A DNA stretch of 64,000 nucleotides from Flagellimonas amphidinii (GCF_013090115.1 NZ_JABFNN010000027.1:306409-370408); one strand, 5' to 3'. Shown: positions 32,751 to 42,058, counted from the first letter of the stretch. Notes: generated by a model from the letters alone, not told the origin. Numbers and translations are program-made.

Positions 32751-33437
32751 ATGGAAAGACTGATGCATTCCATACGAATAGGGATAAACGAGAAAATTTA
32801 TGTAAAGGATCCAGAATCTTCAGATTTAGGAAAAAGAATAGTGGAACAAAGTATTCTGATGATTGATGAAATGGGTTTTGAGAGCTTTACTTTCAGAAAA
32901 CTTGGCGAAAGAATCGGTTCCAATGAAAGTTCCATTTATCGTTATTTTGAAAATAAGCACAAGTTGCTACTTTACTTGGCTTCTTGGTATTGGGGTTGGT
33001 TGGAATATAAAACGGTATTTGCTACAAATGGAATTTCAGACCCAAGCGAAAAGCTACGAAAAGCCATAGAAATTTTAACCCAAACAGTTCAGGAAGATGT
33101 TTCCTTCTCCCATGTCAATGAAGTATTGCTCAATAAAATTGTAATCAATGAGTATTCCAAATCTTATCTAACTAAAGAGGTGGATCAAGAAAATAAGGAA
33201 GGTTATTTTGTCATTTACAAACGTTTGGTAAATCGTTTGCATGATATGATCATCATGTTGGATAAAGACTATCCTTACCCTTCAAGTTTGGCCAGTACGG
33301 TTCTTGAAGGTTCTTTGCACCAATATTTTTTAAGGGAGCATTTCCCAAACTTAACTGACTGTAACGAATCCGTTACCCCAACCCAATATTTTACTGATTT
33401 GGTTTTTCGGATTTTAAATTCCAACACTAATGACTGA
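32751..33437 (+). CDS. TetR family regulator
   Basis: 228 residues. The N-terminal helix-turn-helix region reads LGKRIVEQSILMIDEMGFESFTFRKLGERIGSNESSIYRYFENKHKLL, a standard TetR fold. The ligand domain is long and without a recognised signature. It is the first gene of a TetR-ABC-HlyD-TolC unit and overlaps the ABC gene by 8 bases, so it probably represses this operon and responds to an exported compound. An ATG 4 codons downstream (32763) is a possible alternative start. Confidence 0.88.
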   Translation: MERLMHSIRIGINEKIYVKDPESSDLGKRIVEQSILMIDEMGFESFTFRKLGERIGSNESSIYRYFENKHKLLLYLASWYWGWLEYKTVFATNGISDPSEKLRKAIEILTQTVQEDVSFSHVNEVLLNKIVINEYSKSYLTKEVDQENKEGYFVIYKRLVNRLHDMIIMLDKDYPYPSSLASTVLEGSLHQYFLREHFPNLTDCNESVTPTQYFTDLVFRILNSNTND

Positions 33438-35097
33438 AAAAGTTTTAACGGCATGGCAGCGACTTCTGGGCATGCTGGCTTTAGACAAAAAAGACATTTT
33501 GCAGATTTTTTACTATGCCATCTTCGCTGGATTGGTCAATCTTTCCCTGCCATTGGGAATACAGGCCATAATCAACCTCATTCAAGGGGCACAAGTGAGT
33601 ACTTCATGGGTTGTTCTGGTAATTTTGGTAACACTTGGCGTTGCTTTTGCTGGTACGTTACAGCTCATGCAGATGCGAATCATTGAAAATGTACAGCAAA
33701 AAATATTCACTAGATCTTCTTTTGAATTTGCCTATCGTTTTCCCAAGATAAAAATGAACGAACTCCGTAATTATTACCCGCCGGAGCTTGCCAACCGTTT
33801 TTTTGATACACTAACGGTACAAAAGGGTTTGTCAAAGATTTTGATTGATTTTCCAGCGGCATTTTTACAGATAGTTTTTGGATTGTTGCTACTTTCATTT
33901 TACCATCCATTCTTTATTCTTTATGGCTTACTGTTGGTGCTTTTGATTTATGTGGTGTTCAAGTTTACCGCTCAGCGCGGGTTGGAAACCAGTTTGGATG
34001 AGTCTAAGAATAAGTATAGGGTTGCCCACTGGATTCAAGAAATCGCAAGGTCTCTGGTAAGTTTTAAATTATCCGGAAGAACATCGCATGCACTCGATAA
34101 AAATGACACTTTGGTTGCCCGATATTTGGATGCAAGGGAAAGCCATTTTAAGATTCTGGTAGTCCAGTTTATTCAAATGATTGGGTTTAAGGTCTTGGTC
34201 ACTGCAGGACTGCTTTTAATTGGAGGATTGCTGGTATTGAATCAAGAGATGAATATTGGTCAGTTTGTGGCTGCAGAAATCATCATCATTCTTGTAATCA
34301 GTTCTGTTGAAAAAATAATCCTAGGCCTTGAAACCTTCTACGATTTGCTCACCTCTTTGGAAAAATTGGGTCAAGTGGTGGACAAAGACCTGGAGAATCA
34401 AGAGGGAGAAAAACCCTTTGGGAGTGATGAAGGTTTCACGGTAGAACTCGATGAGGTTTCATACAATGTTCCAGAAAGGGATAAAAAAATCATTGATAAT
34501 GTTTCCTTGACCATAACTCCATCGTGCACAATTTTATTGAGAGGGTCCAGTGGCTCTGGCAAATCAACTTTGTTGAGGTTGATTGCAGGAATTTTGGAAC
34601 CGGATGAGGGTAAGATATTTATCAATAATGTAGCCCTTCATGGAATGAATCTAAACTATTATAGGTCTCATTTGGGGCAATCACTAAGTGAAGAAACCCC
34701 ATTTGAAGGTACTTTGCTGAACAATATCACCTTTGGAGATAAGGAAATTACCCAGGAAGATATATACTGGGCCTTGGAAAAAACAGGCTTAACACAATTT
34801 GTCAAGGAACAACCCAAAGGGTTGCAAACGGTGATTTATCCTGAAGGCAGGCAGATTCCATATACTATTTCCAAAAAAATTGTTTTGGCCCGAAGCATTG
34901 TCCGAAGACCAAAACTTCTGATCCTTAAGGATCCTTTAGATCAGTTTGGTGAGGTAGAGGCAACAAAAATCATGGACTTTTTAACAGATTCAAGCAATGG
35001 CTGGGCATTGGTCATTGTTAGTGAAAATACAAAGTGGATGGAAAGATGTGGACGAATCCTTACCATGGAAAACGGAAAATTGATCAACGAATCTTAG
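33430..35097 (+). CDS. ABC exporter-like membrane/ATPase fusion with degenerate ATPase motifs
   Basis: 555 residues: a six-helix transmembrane half (about 25-300) and a C-terminal nucleotide-binding domain, as in type I secretion HlyB/PrtD proteins, but without a peptidase domain. Walker A is intact (RGSSGSGKSTLLRLIAG, 371-387). The signature region expected to read LSGGQ is replaced by GRQIPYTISKK (473-483); Walker B reads LLILKDPLDQ (496-505) rather than LLILDEA; and the H-loop His is replaced (IVSENT, 529-534). Efficient ATP hydrolysis is therefore doubtful. It overlaps tetR by 8 bases, is followed 10 bases later by the HlyD gene, and would form an export channel with HlyD and TolC. Confidence 0.88.
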   Translation: MTEKVLTAWQRLLGMLALDKKDILQIFYYAIFAGLVNLSLPLGIQAIINLIQGAQVSTSWVVLVILVTLGVAFAGTLQLMQMRIIENVQQKIFTRSSFEFAYRFPKIKMNELRNYYPPELANRFFDTLTVQKGLSKILIDFPAAFLQIVFGLLLLSFYHPFFILYGLLLVLLIYVVFKFTAQRGLETSLDESKNKYRVAHWIQEIARSLVSFKLSGRTSHALDKNDTLVARYLDARESHFKILVVQFIQMIGFKVLVTAGLLLIGGLLVLNQEMNIGQFVAAEIIIILVISSVEKIILGLETFYDLLTSLEKLGQVVDKDLENQEGEKPFGSDEGFTVELDEVSYNVPERDKKIIDNVSLTITPSCTILLRGSSGSGKSTLLRLIAGILEPDEGKIFINNVALHGMNLNYYRSHLGQSLSEETPFEGTLLNNITFGDKEITQEDIYWALEKTGLTQFVKEQPKGLQTVIYPEGRQIPYTISKKIVLARSIVRRPKLLILKDPLDQFGEVEATKIMDFLTDSSNGWALVIVSENTKWMERCGRILTMENGKLINES

Positions 35098-35107
35098 AAG
35101 AAATACC

Positions 35108-36460
35108 ATGCTGAATATATCACCTAATAAGTTAAATCAAAAAGTGGACCTGAGTGGTTACAAAGCTGCCAAGAAGGTATTTGATAGAAAGCACAACAAG
35201 CATTTTAATCGGCTGTTGGTGGTGTTTTCCATCGTTACATTTATTGTCTTGTTTTTGCCGTGGACCCAGACCATTTCTGGAAAGGGGTATCTTACCACTT
35301 TAAGACCGGATCAACGTCCGCAGACCATTCAATCCCCAATACCAGGGCGAATTGAAAAATGGTATGTGCAAGAAGGGGATTTTGTAGAAAAAGGAGATAC
35401 AATTCTTTATATTTCGGAGGTAAAAAGTGAGTATTTTGACCCTGATCTGGTAGAACGTACTGGGCAGCAGATCAAGGCCAAATCCATGTCTGTGGTTTCC
35501 TATCAAGAAAAGGTAAAGGCCTTAAACACCCAAATTAGTGCCCTGACCAATGAGCGGGGACTTAAATTGGAACAGGCCAAAAATAAGTTGATGCAATCTA
35601 AGCTTAAGGTACAAAGTGATAGTATTGATTTGGAAGCGGCCAAGACCAATATTTCTATTGCTGAGCGACAGTATGACCGGACGCTTCAATTGCAGCAAGA
35701 AGGCCTTAAAGCAGTTACCGATGTTGAAGAAAAACGATTGAAACTTCAGGAGACGCAGGCCAAACTAATTTCCCAAGAAAATAAATTATTGGCCAGCAAA
35801 AATAATGTCATCAATGCCCGAGTGGAGGTGAATCGTGTTTTGGCAGAATACACCGATAAGATTTCTAAGGCGAGGAGCGATATGTTCACGGCACAATCGA
35901 ATCAATTTGATTCCGAAGCACAGGTGACTAAGTTGGAAAATGCCTACACCAACTACGAAATCAGAAATAATCTCTTATATATTAGGGCTCCACAAAGCGG
36001 GTATATCAACAAAGCCCTGCAATCTGGAATTGGCGAAACTTTTAAAGAAGGGGATCGTTTAGTGGGAATTATGCCTGCAGATTACGAGATGGCAGTTGAG
36101 ACCTTTGTAGAACCAATCGATTTACCATTGCTTCATATTGGGGAAAAAGTTAGAATTCAATTTGATGGATGGCCCGCTATCGTGTTCAATGGATGGCCCA
36201 ATGTTTCCTTTGGTACGTTTGGAGGCAAGGTAGTGGCCATAGAAACATTCATCAGTGATAATGGAAAATACAGAATTTTACTGGCCCCGGACAAAGATGA
36301 TGAACCTTGGCCAGAGGCTATAAGAGTCGGGTCCGGTGCAAATACACTTGCACTTTTAAATGATGTGCCTATTTGGTTTGAGCTTTGGAGACAGTTGAAT
36401 GGATTCCCACCCAACTATTATCAACCCGAAAATAAAATGGCCGATGCTGATAAAAAATAA
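35108..36460 (+). CDS. HlyD family membrane fusion protein
   Basis: 450 residues. One N-terminal membrane helix (about 36-55, LLVVFSIVTFIVLFLPWTQ), then a lipoyl half-motif (IQSPIPGRIEKWYVQEGDFVEKGDTIL), a long coiled-coil hairpin (about 120-285), the second lipoyl half (LLYIRAPQSGYINKAL) and a beta-barrel. This is the periplasmic adaptor joining the inner-membrane ABC protein to TolC. It is flanked by the genes for both and overlaps the TolC gene by 17 bases. Confidence 0.92.
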   Translation: MLNISPNKLNQKVDLSGYKAAKKVFDRKHNKHFNRLLVVFSIVTFIVLFLPWTQTISGKGYLTTLRPDQRPQTIQSPIPGRIEKWYVQEGDFVEKGDTILYISEVKSEYFDPDLVERTGQQIKAKSMSVVSYQEKVKALNTQISALTNERGLKLEQAKNKLMQSKLKVQSDSIDLEAAKTNISIAERQYDRTLQLQQEGLKAVTDVEEKRLKLQETQAKLISQENKLLASKNNVINARVEVNRVLAEYTDKISKARSDMFTAQSNQFDSEAQVTKLENAYTNYEIRNNLLYIRAPQSGYINKALQSGIGETFKEGDRLVGIMPADYEMAVETFVEPIDLPLLHIGEKVRIQFDGWPAIVFNGWPNVSFGTFGGKVVAIETFISDNGKYRILLAPDKDDEPWPEAIRVGSGANTLALLNDVPIWFELWRQLNGFPPNYYQPENKMADADKK

Positions 36461-37859
36461 CCAGCTCCTAACCCTTCTTTTTTGTTTTCTGTTTTCCATG
36501 GGTTTAACCTATGGTCAGCAAGATACATTGGTGCTCAATTTTAAGGAATATTTGGGTTATGTGAAGAAATACCACCCACTGGCAAAACAGGCTCAGTTGA
36601 CAATTGCAGCTGGCCAGGCCAATTTGATGAAGTCCAGAGGAGGTTTTGACCCAAATATTGAGGTGGATTATGATCGGAAAGAATTTAAAGGCACCGAATA
36701 TTGGGATCGACTTAATGCAACATTTAAGATTCCAACGTGGTTTGGTGTGGAGCTCAAAGGGAACTTCTCCCAAAATGAAGGTGATTTTACCAATTCAGAT
36801 GAAAATTTGCCAGATGATGGACTTTATAGTGCTGGTGTTTCCATGTCTCTGGGACAAGGTTTCTGGATCAACGAGCGGATGGCCACTCTACGGAAGGCAA
36901 AATTTTTTAGAGAGCAATCCAAAGCTGACCAAGACCTTTTGGTGAATGAGGTGCTCTACAAAGCCTCTTTGGCTTATTTTGATTGGTTAAGGGCTTATCA
37001 GGATATGGCAGTGTTCAGAGATTTTTTTGAAAATGCCCAAGTTCGCCTACAAGGAGTTAAACAAAGAGCGATTGCCGGGGATATTGCTATTATTGATACG
37101 GTAGAGGCCAAAATTGCAGTTCAGAACAGGGCTTTGAGCATGGAGCAGGCTAGAGTAAAATTACTAAAACGGTCTCTGGAACTTTCCAATTTTTTATGGA
37201 TCAATGATGTGCCGGTAGAATTACAATCTGATGTTGTGCCAGATGTAGAGGTGAATTCTGATATTGATGGAACTTTGGAGATTATGGGAAAGCCATTGGA
37301 TAGTTTTACGCTTGAAAATCACCCAAAATTAAGGTCCTTGAACTATAAAATAGATGGACTTTTGGTTGACAAACGGTTAAAGGCAAATAAACTACTGCCC
37401 AAACTGGATGTTGAATACAATTTCTTGACAGAATCTCCAGACAATATCAATTCTTTTGTGAACGATAATTATAAGGGTGGATTCAGTCTTAAGTTTCCGT
37501 TGTTCCTTAGAAAAGAACGAGGAGATTTAAAATTGGCCAAGTTCAAATTGTTGGATGCAGAGTTTGAAAGAGACAATGCCTTTGTTGAAATTCAAAATAA
37601 AATATATGCCATTTATGGCGAGTTGGACTCTTATACCAATCAAAATCAATTGATTGCTGATATCGTTGATAATTACGGGGCTTTGCTTGCCGCGGAGGAG
37701 CGAAAATTTAGCTTTGGGGAAAGCTCTTTGTTTTTGATCAACTCCAGGGAGAGCAAACTCATCGATGCCAACTTGAAACGCAATGAGGTTCAGAACAAGT
37801 TCTTTTATACAAAAGCAATGTTGTTCAAGAGTTTGGCCATTAACCCTAAAGCTTTGTAG
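36444..37859 (+). CDS. TolC family outer-membrane protein
   Basis: 471 residues from ATG 36444; a further in-frame ATG at 36399 lies inside the hlyD gene and lacks a signal peptide. MLIKNNQLLTLLFCFLFSMGLTYGQ is a signal peptide. Two TolC-type halves of long helices and barrel strands follow (YHPLAKQAQLTIAAGQANLMKSRGGFDPNIEVDY near 40-70, LASYLDW-like helices near 175, ENHPKLRSLNYKIDGLLVDKRLKANKLLPKLDVEY near 300). It forms the outer-membrane exit duct for the upstream ABC-HlyD pair. A weak hairpin follows the stop. Confidence 0.9.
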   Translation: MLIKNNQLLTLLFCFLFSMGLTYGQQDTLVLNFKEYLGYVKKYHPLAKQAQLTIAAGQANLMKSRGGFDPNIEVDYDRKEFKGTEYWDRLNATFKIPTWFGVELKGNFSQNEGDFTNSDENLPDDGLYSAGVSMSLGQGFWINERMATLRKAKFFREQSKADQDLLVNEVLYKASLAYFDWLRAYQDMAVFRDFFENAQVRLQGVKQRAIAGDIAIIDTVEAKIAVQNRALSMEQARVKLLKRSLELSNFLWINDVPVELQSDVVPDVEVNSDIDGTLEIMGKPLDSFTLENHPKLRSLNYKIDGLLVDKRLKANKLLPKLDVEYNFLTESPDNINSFVNDNYKGGFSLKFPLFLRKERGDLKLAKFKLLDAEFERDNAFVEIQNKIYAIYGELDSYTNQNQLIADIVDNYGALLAAEERKFSFGESSLFLINSRESKLIDANLKRNEVQNKFFYTKAMLFKSLAINPKAL

Positions 37860-37916
37860 TGGAACACATCAAATTTGATCACTGTAAGTTTTTCTGTTGA
37901 AATCCAACCAATGACA

Positions 37917-37940
37917 AAAATCAGATATATTGCTGATTTT
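37917..37940 (+). terminator. Weak hairpin after the TolC gene
   Basis: AAAATCAG-ATATATTG-CTGATTTT is a perfect 8-bp stem, but the run of Ts is short. It may end the export operon. A -7 box TATTTTTG (37947-37954) for the next gene follows directly. Confidence 0.4.
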
Positions 37941-37967
37941 GGAACTTATTTTTGATGAAAACGAAAT

Positions 37968-38600
37968 ATGGAAGCTGTTGAAAATAATTTGAAGAAAGAA
38001 CCATTACAACTTGTTCTAGAGGGTTTGGCCAAAGGTATGAGCTATGAGCAATACAGGGATTTGGTAGAGCATTTGGCAGAGAGCCATCAAACTACAGGTC
38101 CTGTACAATCCGAAGCGAACATCAGCTATACCCAACTTGGAGATCGCCGTATGAAAAGATGGGACAAAACCTTTAAAATTCCTTCTGACTTACAGGAAAA
38201 GATTGCTCAATTGGATGCTAGTTTGGAATTTTTGGTATTGACTGAAAGTTGGTGTGGTGATGCCGCACCTAGCTTACCCATTATCAACAAATTTGTTGCG
38301 TTAAATCCAAATTTTGATCTAAAAATTGTCTTAAGGGATGAGAATTTGGAACTTATGGATGCTTTTTTGACCAATGGAACCCGATCCATTCCCAAATTGA
38401 TCATATTGGATAAGAAAAACAATGAAGTTGTTGGGGAATGGGGACCAAGGCCAAGTATTGCTACCAAAATGGTGCAAGATTTTAAAGCACAACATGGTCA
38501 ACTTACTGCCGATTTTAAAAAAGATCTTCAGCTTTGGTATAACAAAAACAAGGGTGAAAATATTTTGGAGGACCTAAAAAACTTACTTCGCCTGAAATAG
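37968..38600 (+). CDS. Thioredoxin-like protein with a single active-site cysteine
   Basis: 210 residues, no signal peptide. The thioredoxin fold begins near residue 75: LEFLVLTESWCGDAAPSLPIINKFV, with W-C-G-D in place of W-C-x-x-C, so the resolving Cys is lost; the cis-Pro loop RSIPKLIILD is intact. An N-terminal region of about 75 residues precedes it. This branch is common in flavobacteria; without the second Cys it may act in glutathione- or bacillithiol-like exchange or as a chaperone rather than a disulfide reductase. Its end overlaps the convergent TonB-like gene by 18 bases. Confidence 0.82.
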   Translation: MEAVENNLKKEPLQLVLEGLAKGMSYEQYRDLVEHLAESHQTTGPVQSEANISYTQLGDRRMKRWDKTFKIPSDLQEKIAQLDASLEFLVLTESWCGDAAPSLPIINKFVALNPNFDLKIVLRDENLELMDAFLTNGTRSIPKLIILDKKNNEVVGEWGPRPSIATKMVQDFKAQHGQLTADFKKDLQLWYNKNKGENILEDLKNLLRLK

Positions 38601-39302
38601 GTAAGTTATTGTTCCTATCTGTGAATTCTTCGTGCTGGGGCTAAATCTAGCTTTTAATGCATATCTAATGGCATTGTCCACCAGACAGCCATTACTGGTT
38701 CCAGAGCTGCTATCGTTGAAATCAGCTGCTGTAACATATCCGTTATTATCCACTTTGATGTTGATAACGACTTTGCCACCTTCAATACAAGTATAAATTG
38801 GAGGTGGAAGGTGATAGGCATTTCTTTCTATTAGGGAAAAGCTGATTGACGTACGCTTGTCTTTCAATGCATTTGTAAACTCCTCTTTCTGGGCTTCCCG
38901 TTCTCCCAAAAGTTGTTTTTTTTCGTCCCGCTGTTTGGCCAGTTCTTTTAACTGTTCTGCAAATTCACCATCAACATCGGAATATTCGCCTTGTTCACTG
39001 CTAAGGGCTCTTTCTTCCATGAGTTCCTCCAAAGTTTTGAGCGGTTCTGGATTTCCAATGGTTGGCTTTGCAGTTTCGTTCAAGGCCATGTGACTTTTAA
39101 TGGGGTCGTTATTGGCCAATTCTTCCAAACGTTGTTCCTCTTCTTCCAGTAGTTTTTCAATATCCTCATCCGCCAAACTCATTTCAATAACATATTCTTC
39201 CTCTTTTATGCCTCCCAAATGGATGTTGAACAACAACAAAACCACGATGGACATGGAGAAGAAGGTTATTAAAAGCGATAATTGGTTTCTGTTTAGATTC
39301 AT
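38583..39302 (-). CDS. TonB-like energy transducer
   Basis: 239 residues. A single N-terminal membrane helix (LSLLITFFSMSIVVLLLFNI) is followed by a long charged, Glu-rich periplasmic linker (about 35-145) and a C-terminal TonB/TolA-like beta domain (YTCIEGGKVVINIKVDNNGYVTAADF..., CLVDNAIRYALKARFSPS). The linker lacks the classical Pro-Lys repeats. It may couple the proton motive force to a TonB-dependent receptor, but no ExbB/ExbD genes are nearby. Confidence 0.78.
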   Translation of the reverse strand: MNLNRNQLSLLITFFSMSIVVLLLFNIHLGGIKEEEYVIEMSLADEDIEKLLEEEEQRLEELANNDPIKSHMALNETAKPTIGNPEPLKTLEELMEERALSSEQGEYSDVDGEFAEQLKELAKQRDEKKQLLGEREAQKEEFTNALKDKRTSISFSLIERNAYHLPPPIYTCIEGGKVVINIKVDNNGYVTAADFNDSSSGTSNGCLVDNAIRYALKARFSPSTKNSQIGTITYLFQAK

Positions 39303-39387
39303 GGTCTAACTATAACCGTTTTTTTATTGAAATATTACATTTTTCCATCTTAAGCAATGCACTGTAGCAGAACAATTTAACCCTTTT

Positions 39388-40077
39388 TCAGGAGAGACTT
39401 TCCTTGAAAACAATGGGCGTGGTAGCATTATTTACGTTGAAATCCCCAATTTTGGTTCTTCTAAGGGAGGATAAATGAGCACCAGATTCAAGTGCTCTGC
39501 CAAAATCATGTGCAAGAGACCTAATGTATGTTCCTTTACTACATACTACTCTAAAATCTACTTTAGGCAAATGGATTTTAGTGATTTCAAACTCTAAAAT
39601 TTCAATTTTTCTTGATTTGATTTCCACTTCCTTCCCTTCCCGGGCGAGTTCGTAAAGGCGTTTTCCATCTTTTTTTAAAGCTGAAAAAATAGGAGGGATT
39701 TGATCTATTTCCCCTAAAAACTGGTTGGTGGCTTCGTATATTGCTGCCTCGGTCAACTGCTCTATGGGATACGTTTGGTCCACTTCGGTTTCCAAATCGT
39801 AAGAAGGTGTTGTTGCACCCAAGGTAAAGGTTCCTGTATATTCCTTGACTTGCCCTTGAAGCTCAGGTATTTTTTTAGTAAACTTTCCTGTGCAAATAAT
39901 CAAAAGACCAGTTGCTAGTGGGTCTAGCGTGCCTGCATGCCCTATTTTTATTTTTTTAAGGCCGAATTTTTTGCGAATGGCCCATTTTAATGCATTCACA
40001 GCTTGAAAGGAACTCCATTCCAATGGTTTATCGATCAGTAAAATCTGACCGTTCAGAAAATCTTCTTTGGTTTTCAA
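39388..40077 (-). CDS. truB: tRNA pseudouridine synthase B
   Basis: 229 residues starting at TTG 40077. It makes pseudouridine 55 in the T-loop of tRNA. LLIDKPLEWSSFQAVNALK near residue 13, the catalytic Asp in IGHAGTLDPLATGLLIICTGK near 48, and the C-terminal CSKGTYIRSLAHDFGRAL near 185 are family motifs. The domain is shorter than in E. coli and lacks a PUA extension. It follows uppP by 30 bases in the ftsX-DUF3098-uppP-truB operon. Confidence 0.96.
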   Translation of the reverse strand: MKTKEDFLNGQILLIDKPLEWSSFQAVNALKWAIRKKFGLKKIKIGHAGTLDPLATGLLIICTGKFTKKIPELQGQVKEYTGTFTLGATTPSYDLETEVDQTYPIEQLTEAAIYEATNQFLGEIDQIPPIFSALKKDGKRLYELAREGKEVEIKSRKIEILEFEITKIHLPKVDFRVVCSKGTYIRSLAHDFGRALESGAHLSSLRRTKIGDFNVNNATTPIVFKESLS

Positions 40078-40107
40078 ATCATCAGGGCTTTGGGCAAAAG
40101 TAATTAT

Positions 40108-40902
40108 CTATCCCCAAACGCTCCAAGCAATGGCAATAAGGCCCACAATCAAACAATAAATAGCAAAGTACGAGAGCTTGCTCTGGCGAACTAGTTTAAT
40201 CATCCAGGTACAAGCTGCCAATCCGGCAATAAATGCAGCTACAAAACCTGCACCCATGGCAATGGCTTGGTCGCCCGCAAAATTGACATCGCCACTTAGA
40301 AGATCTTTGGCCATTTTGCCCATGATCAATGGAACGACCATTAAAAATGAAAAACGTGCCGATTTGGTTTTGTCCACACCCAATAGGACCGCGGCAGAAA
40401 TAGTGGCCCCGCTTCGGGAAATTCCTGGTAATATGGCAACGGCCTGTGCCATCCCAATTACAAAAGCACTTCTATAAGAAACTCCTTTTTCGGTGGTCTT
40501 CGCCAAATCTGCGAGGTACAATAAAATCGCTGTTATAATAAGCATGATGCCTACGATAATGATGGCGCCATCAAAAAATACTTCTAAGAAATCCTCTAAA
40601 AAAAAGCCCACTAGAGCAGCAGGAATCATAGAAACAATGATTTTAAGGGAAAATTGGGTTTCTTCATTCCATTTAAATTGAAAAAGTCCCTTCAGAATTT
40701 CCCAAACATCTTTTCTGAAAACAATCAATGTACTCAATGCAGTGGCAAAATGAAGCACAACGGTAAACAAAAGACTTTCTTCTGGGAGTGCGTTTGCACC
40801 CAAAATAGCCTTGCCCAATTCTAAATGTCCACTGGAGGATACTGGTAAAAACTCGGTCAATCCTTGAATAATGCCAAGGATGATAGCGTCTATAATGTCC
40901 AA
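40108..40902 (-). CDS. uppP: Undecaprenyl-diphosphatase
   Basis: 264 residues starting at TTG 40902, one base after the DUF3098 stop. It recycles the lipid carrier of peptidoglycan synthesis by removing a phosphate from undecaprenyl diphosphate. IQGLTEFLPVSSSGHLELG near residue 13 and the second motif ILPGISRSGATISAAVLLGVDK near 160 are the two catalytic signatures. About eight membrane helices. Also linked to bacitracin resistance as BacA. It belongs to the conserved Bacteroidota operon with ftsX and truB. Confidence 0.96.
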   Translation of the reverse strand: MDIIDAIILGIIQGLTEFLPVSSSGHLELGKAILGANALPEESLLFTVVLHFATALSTLIVFRKDVWEILKGLFQFKWNEETQFSLKIIVSMIPAALVGFFLEDFLEVFFDGAIIIVGIMLIITAILLYLADLAKTTEKGVSYRSAFVIGMAQAVAILPGISRSGATISAAVLLGVDKTKSARFSFLMVVPLIMGKMAKDLLSGDVNFAGDQAIAMGAGFVAAFIAGLAACTWMIKLVRQSKLSYFAIYCLIVGLIAIAWSVWG

Positions 40903-40903
40903 G

Positions 40904-41170
40904 TTATTTTTTGTTTTTGTTAGGGTTCAACAAAATGGCATATACCTGAATGCCCAGACCTATCAACACAAGCGTAGGTGCTAGACGAATTCTTCTAAAG
41001 TTGTAGATATCTGGATTGAACACGTTAGGGTCATCACTGCCTCCACCACTCATCAGAATAAAACCCAATGCAATCAAAGCCAAACCAATAAATAGGAAGA
41101 TGTAGTTCTTTTTTTGGAAAACGAACTCATTGGTAGACTTTTGAACTTTGTTCTTGTTTTTCTTGCTCAT
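40904..41170 (-). CDS. DUF3098 small membrane protein
   Basis: 88 residues. After a basic N-terminus (MSKKNKNKVQKSTNEFVFQKKNY) there are two membrane helices (about 29-46 and 68-82), matching the DUF3098 family. It is nearly always found between ftsX and uppP in Bacteroidota, which suggests a role near the cell-division/peptidoglycan machinery; that role is not known. It is tightly packed, 9 bases after ftsX and 1 base before uppP. Confidence 0.88.
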   Translation of the reverse strand: MSKKNKNKVQKSTNEFVFQKKNYIFLFIGLALIALGFILMSGGGSDDPNVFNPDIYNFRRIRLAPTLVLIGLGIQVYAILLNPNKNKK

Positions 41171-41179
41171 GCCGCAAAG

Positions 41180-42058
41180 TTAATAATAAAGATCATCTGT
41201 TCTTAGGTTAAGGAAACGTTGTGTGGCTATATGGGTGCTTGCCCATGAAATAATGACCCCAAGTCCGAAAACACCGACAAACAGAATAACTAGAACAAGT
41301 ACATCCTGGAAGAGATTCAATTCTGGAAAATTCTTGTTCACGTAGTAAAGTAATACTCCTAAACCAATTAGTGCGACTGCTGCACCCAACATACCCAATT
41401 TTATATTGGTCCAAATAAAAGGCCTTCGGATGAACTTTTTAGTAGCACCTACCATTTGCATTGTTTTGATGATAAAGCGTTTGGAATATATGGAAAGCCG
41501 AATGGAACTATTGATCAGCAGCACGGCAATGACCGTGAAAACGGCACTGGCCACCAAAATCCAAAGACTGATTTTTCGGGTATTGTCATTGAGCAGTGTA
41601 ATCAAGGGCTTGTCATAACTCACCTCATCCACATAAGTTTTAGCGGCAATATCATCAGCAATTTCAGAAATCTGGTCCGGAGAAACGTAATCTGCTTTTA
41701 GATTCACATCAATGGAATTTTTAAGAGGATTGTAACCTAAAAATTCCACAAAGTTTTCTCCGATGTCTTCACTGTACTGTTCGGCGGCATCTTCTTTGGA
41801 AATGTATTCTGCCGATTTGGTGTAATCCGCCATCGCCAAACTTTTTTGCAATTGGTCAATTTCGATCGGCTTGGCATTGTCCTTCAAAAAAACCGAAATG
41901 GTAATCTGTTCCTTGAAATGATCTGCCAACTTTTTGGTATTCAGCACCAGCATTCCCAAAACTCCAAGAAGAAACAGCACTAAAGCAATGCTCAAAACAA
42001 CTGAAAAATAGGAGGAAATCAACTTTCTGCGTTGATAACGTTCAATATATTGGCTCAT
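41180..42058 (-). CDS. ftsX: Cell-division permease FtsX
   Basis: 292 residues. One N-terminal helix (about 17-36), an extracytoplasmic domain (about 40-165) and three C-terminal helices (IRL...TIKTMQMVGATKKFIRRPFIWTNIKLG is the conserved segment near 195-220). With FtsE it forms an ABC-type complex that activates peptidoglycan hydrolases at the division site. It is the first gene of its operon; ftsE is not beside it, as is usual in Bacteroidota. Confidence 0.94.
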   Translation of the reverse strand: MSQYIERYQRRKLISSYFSVVLSIALVLFLLGVLGMLVLNTKKLADHFKEQITISVFLKDNAKPIEIDQLQKSLAMADYTKSAEYISKEDAAEQYSEDIGENFVEFLGYNPLKNSIDVNLKADYVSPDQISEIADDIAAKTYVDEVSYDKPLITLLNDNTRKISLWILVASAVFTVIAVLLINSSIRLSIYSKRFIIKTMQMVGATKKFIRRPFIWTNIKLGMLGAAVALIGLGVLLYYVNKNFPELNLFQDVLVLVILFVGVFGLGVIISWASTHIATQRFLNLRTDDLYY

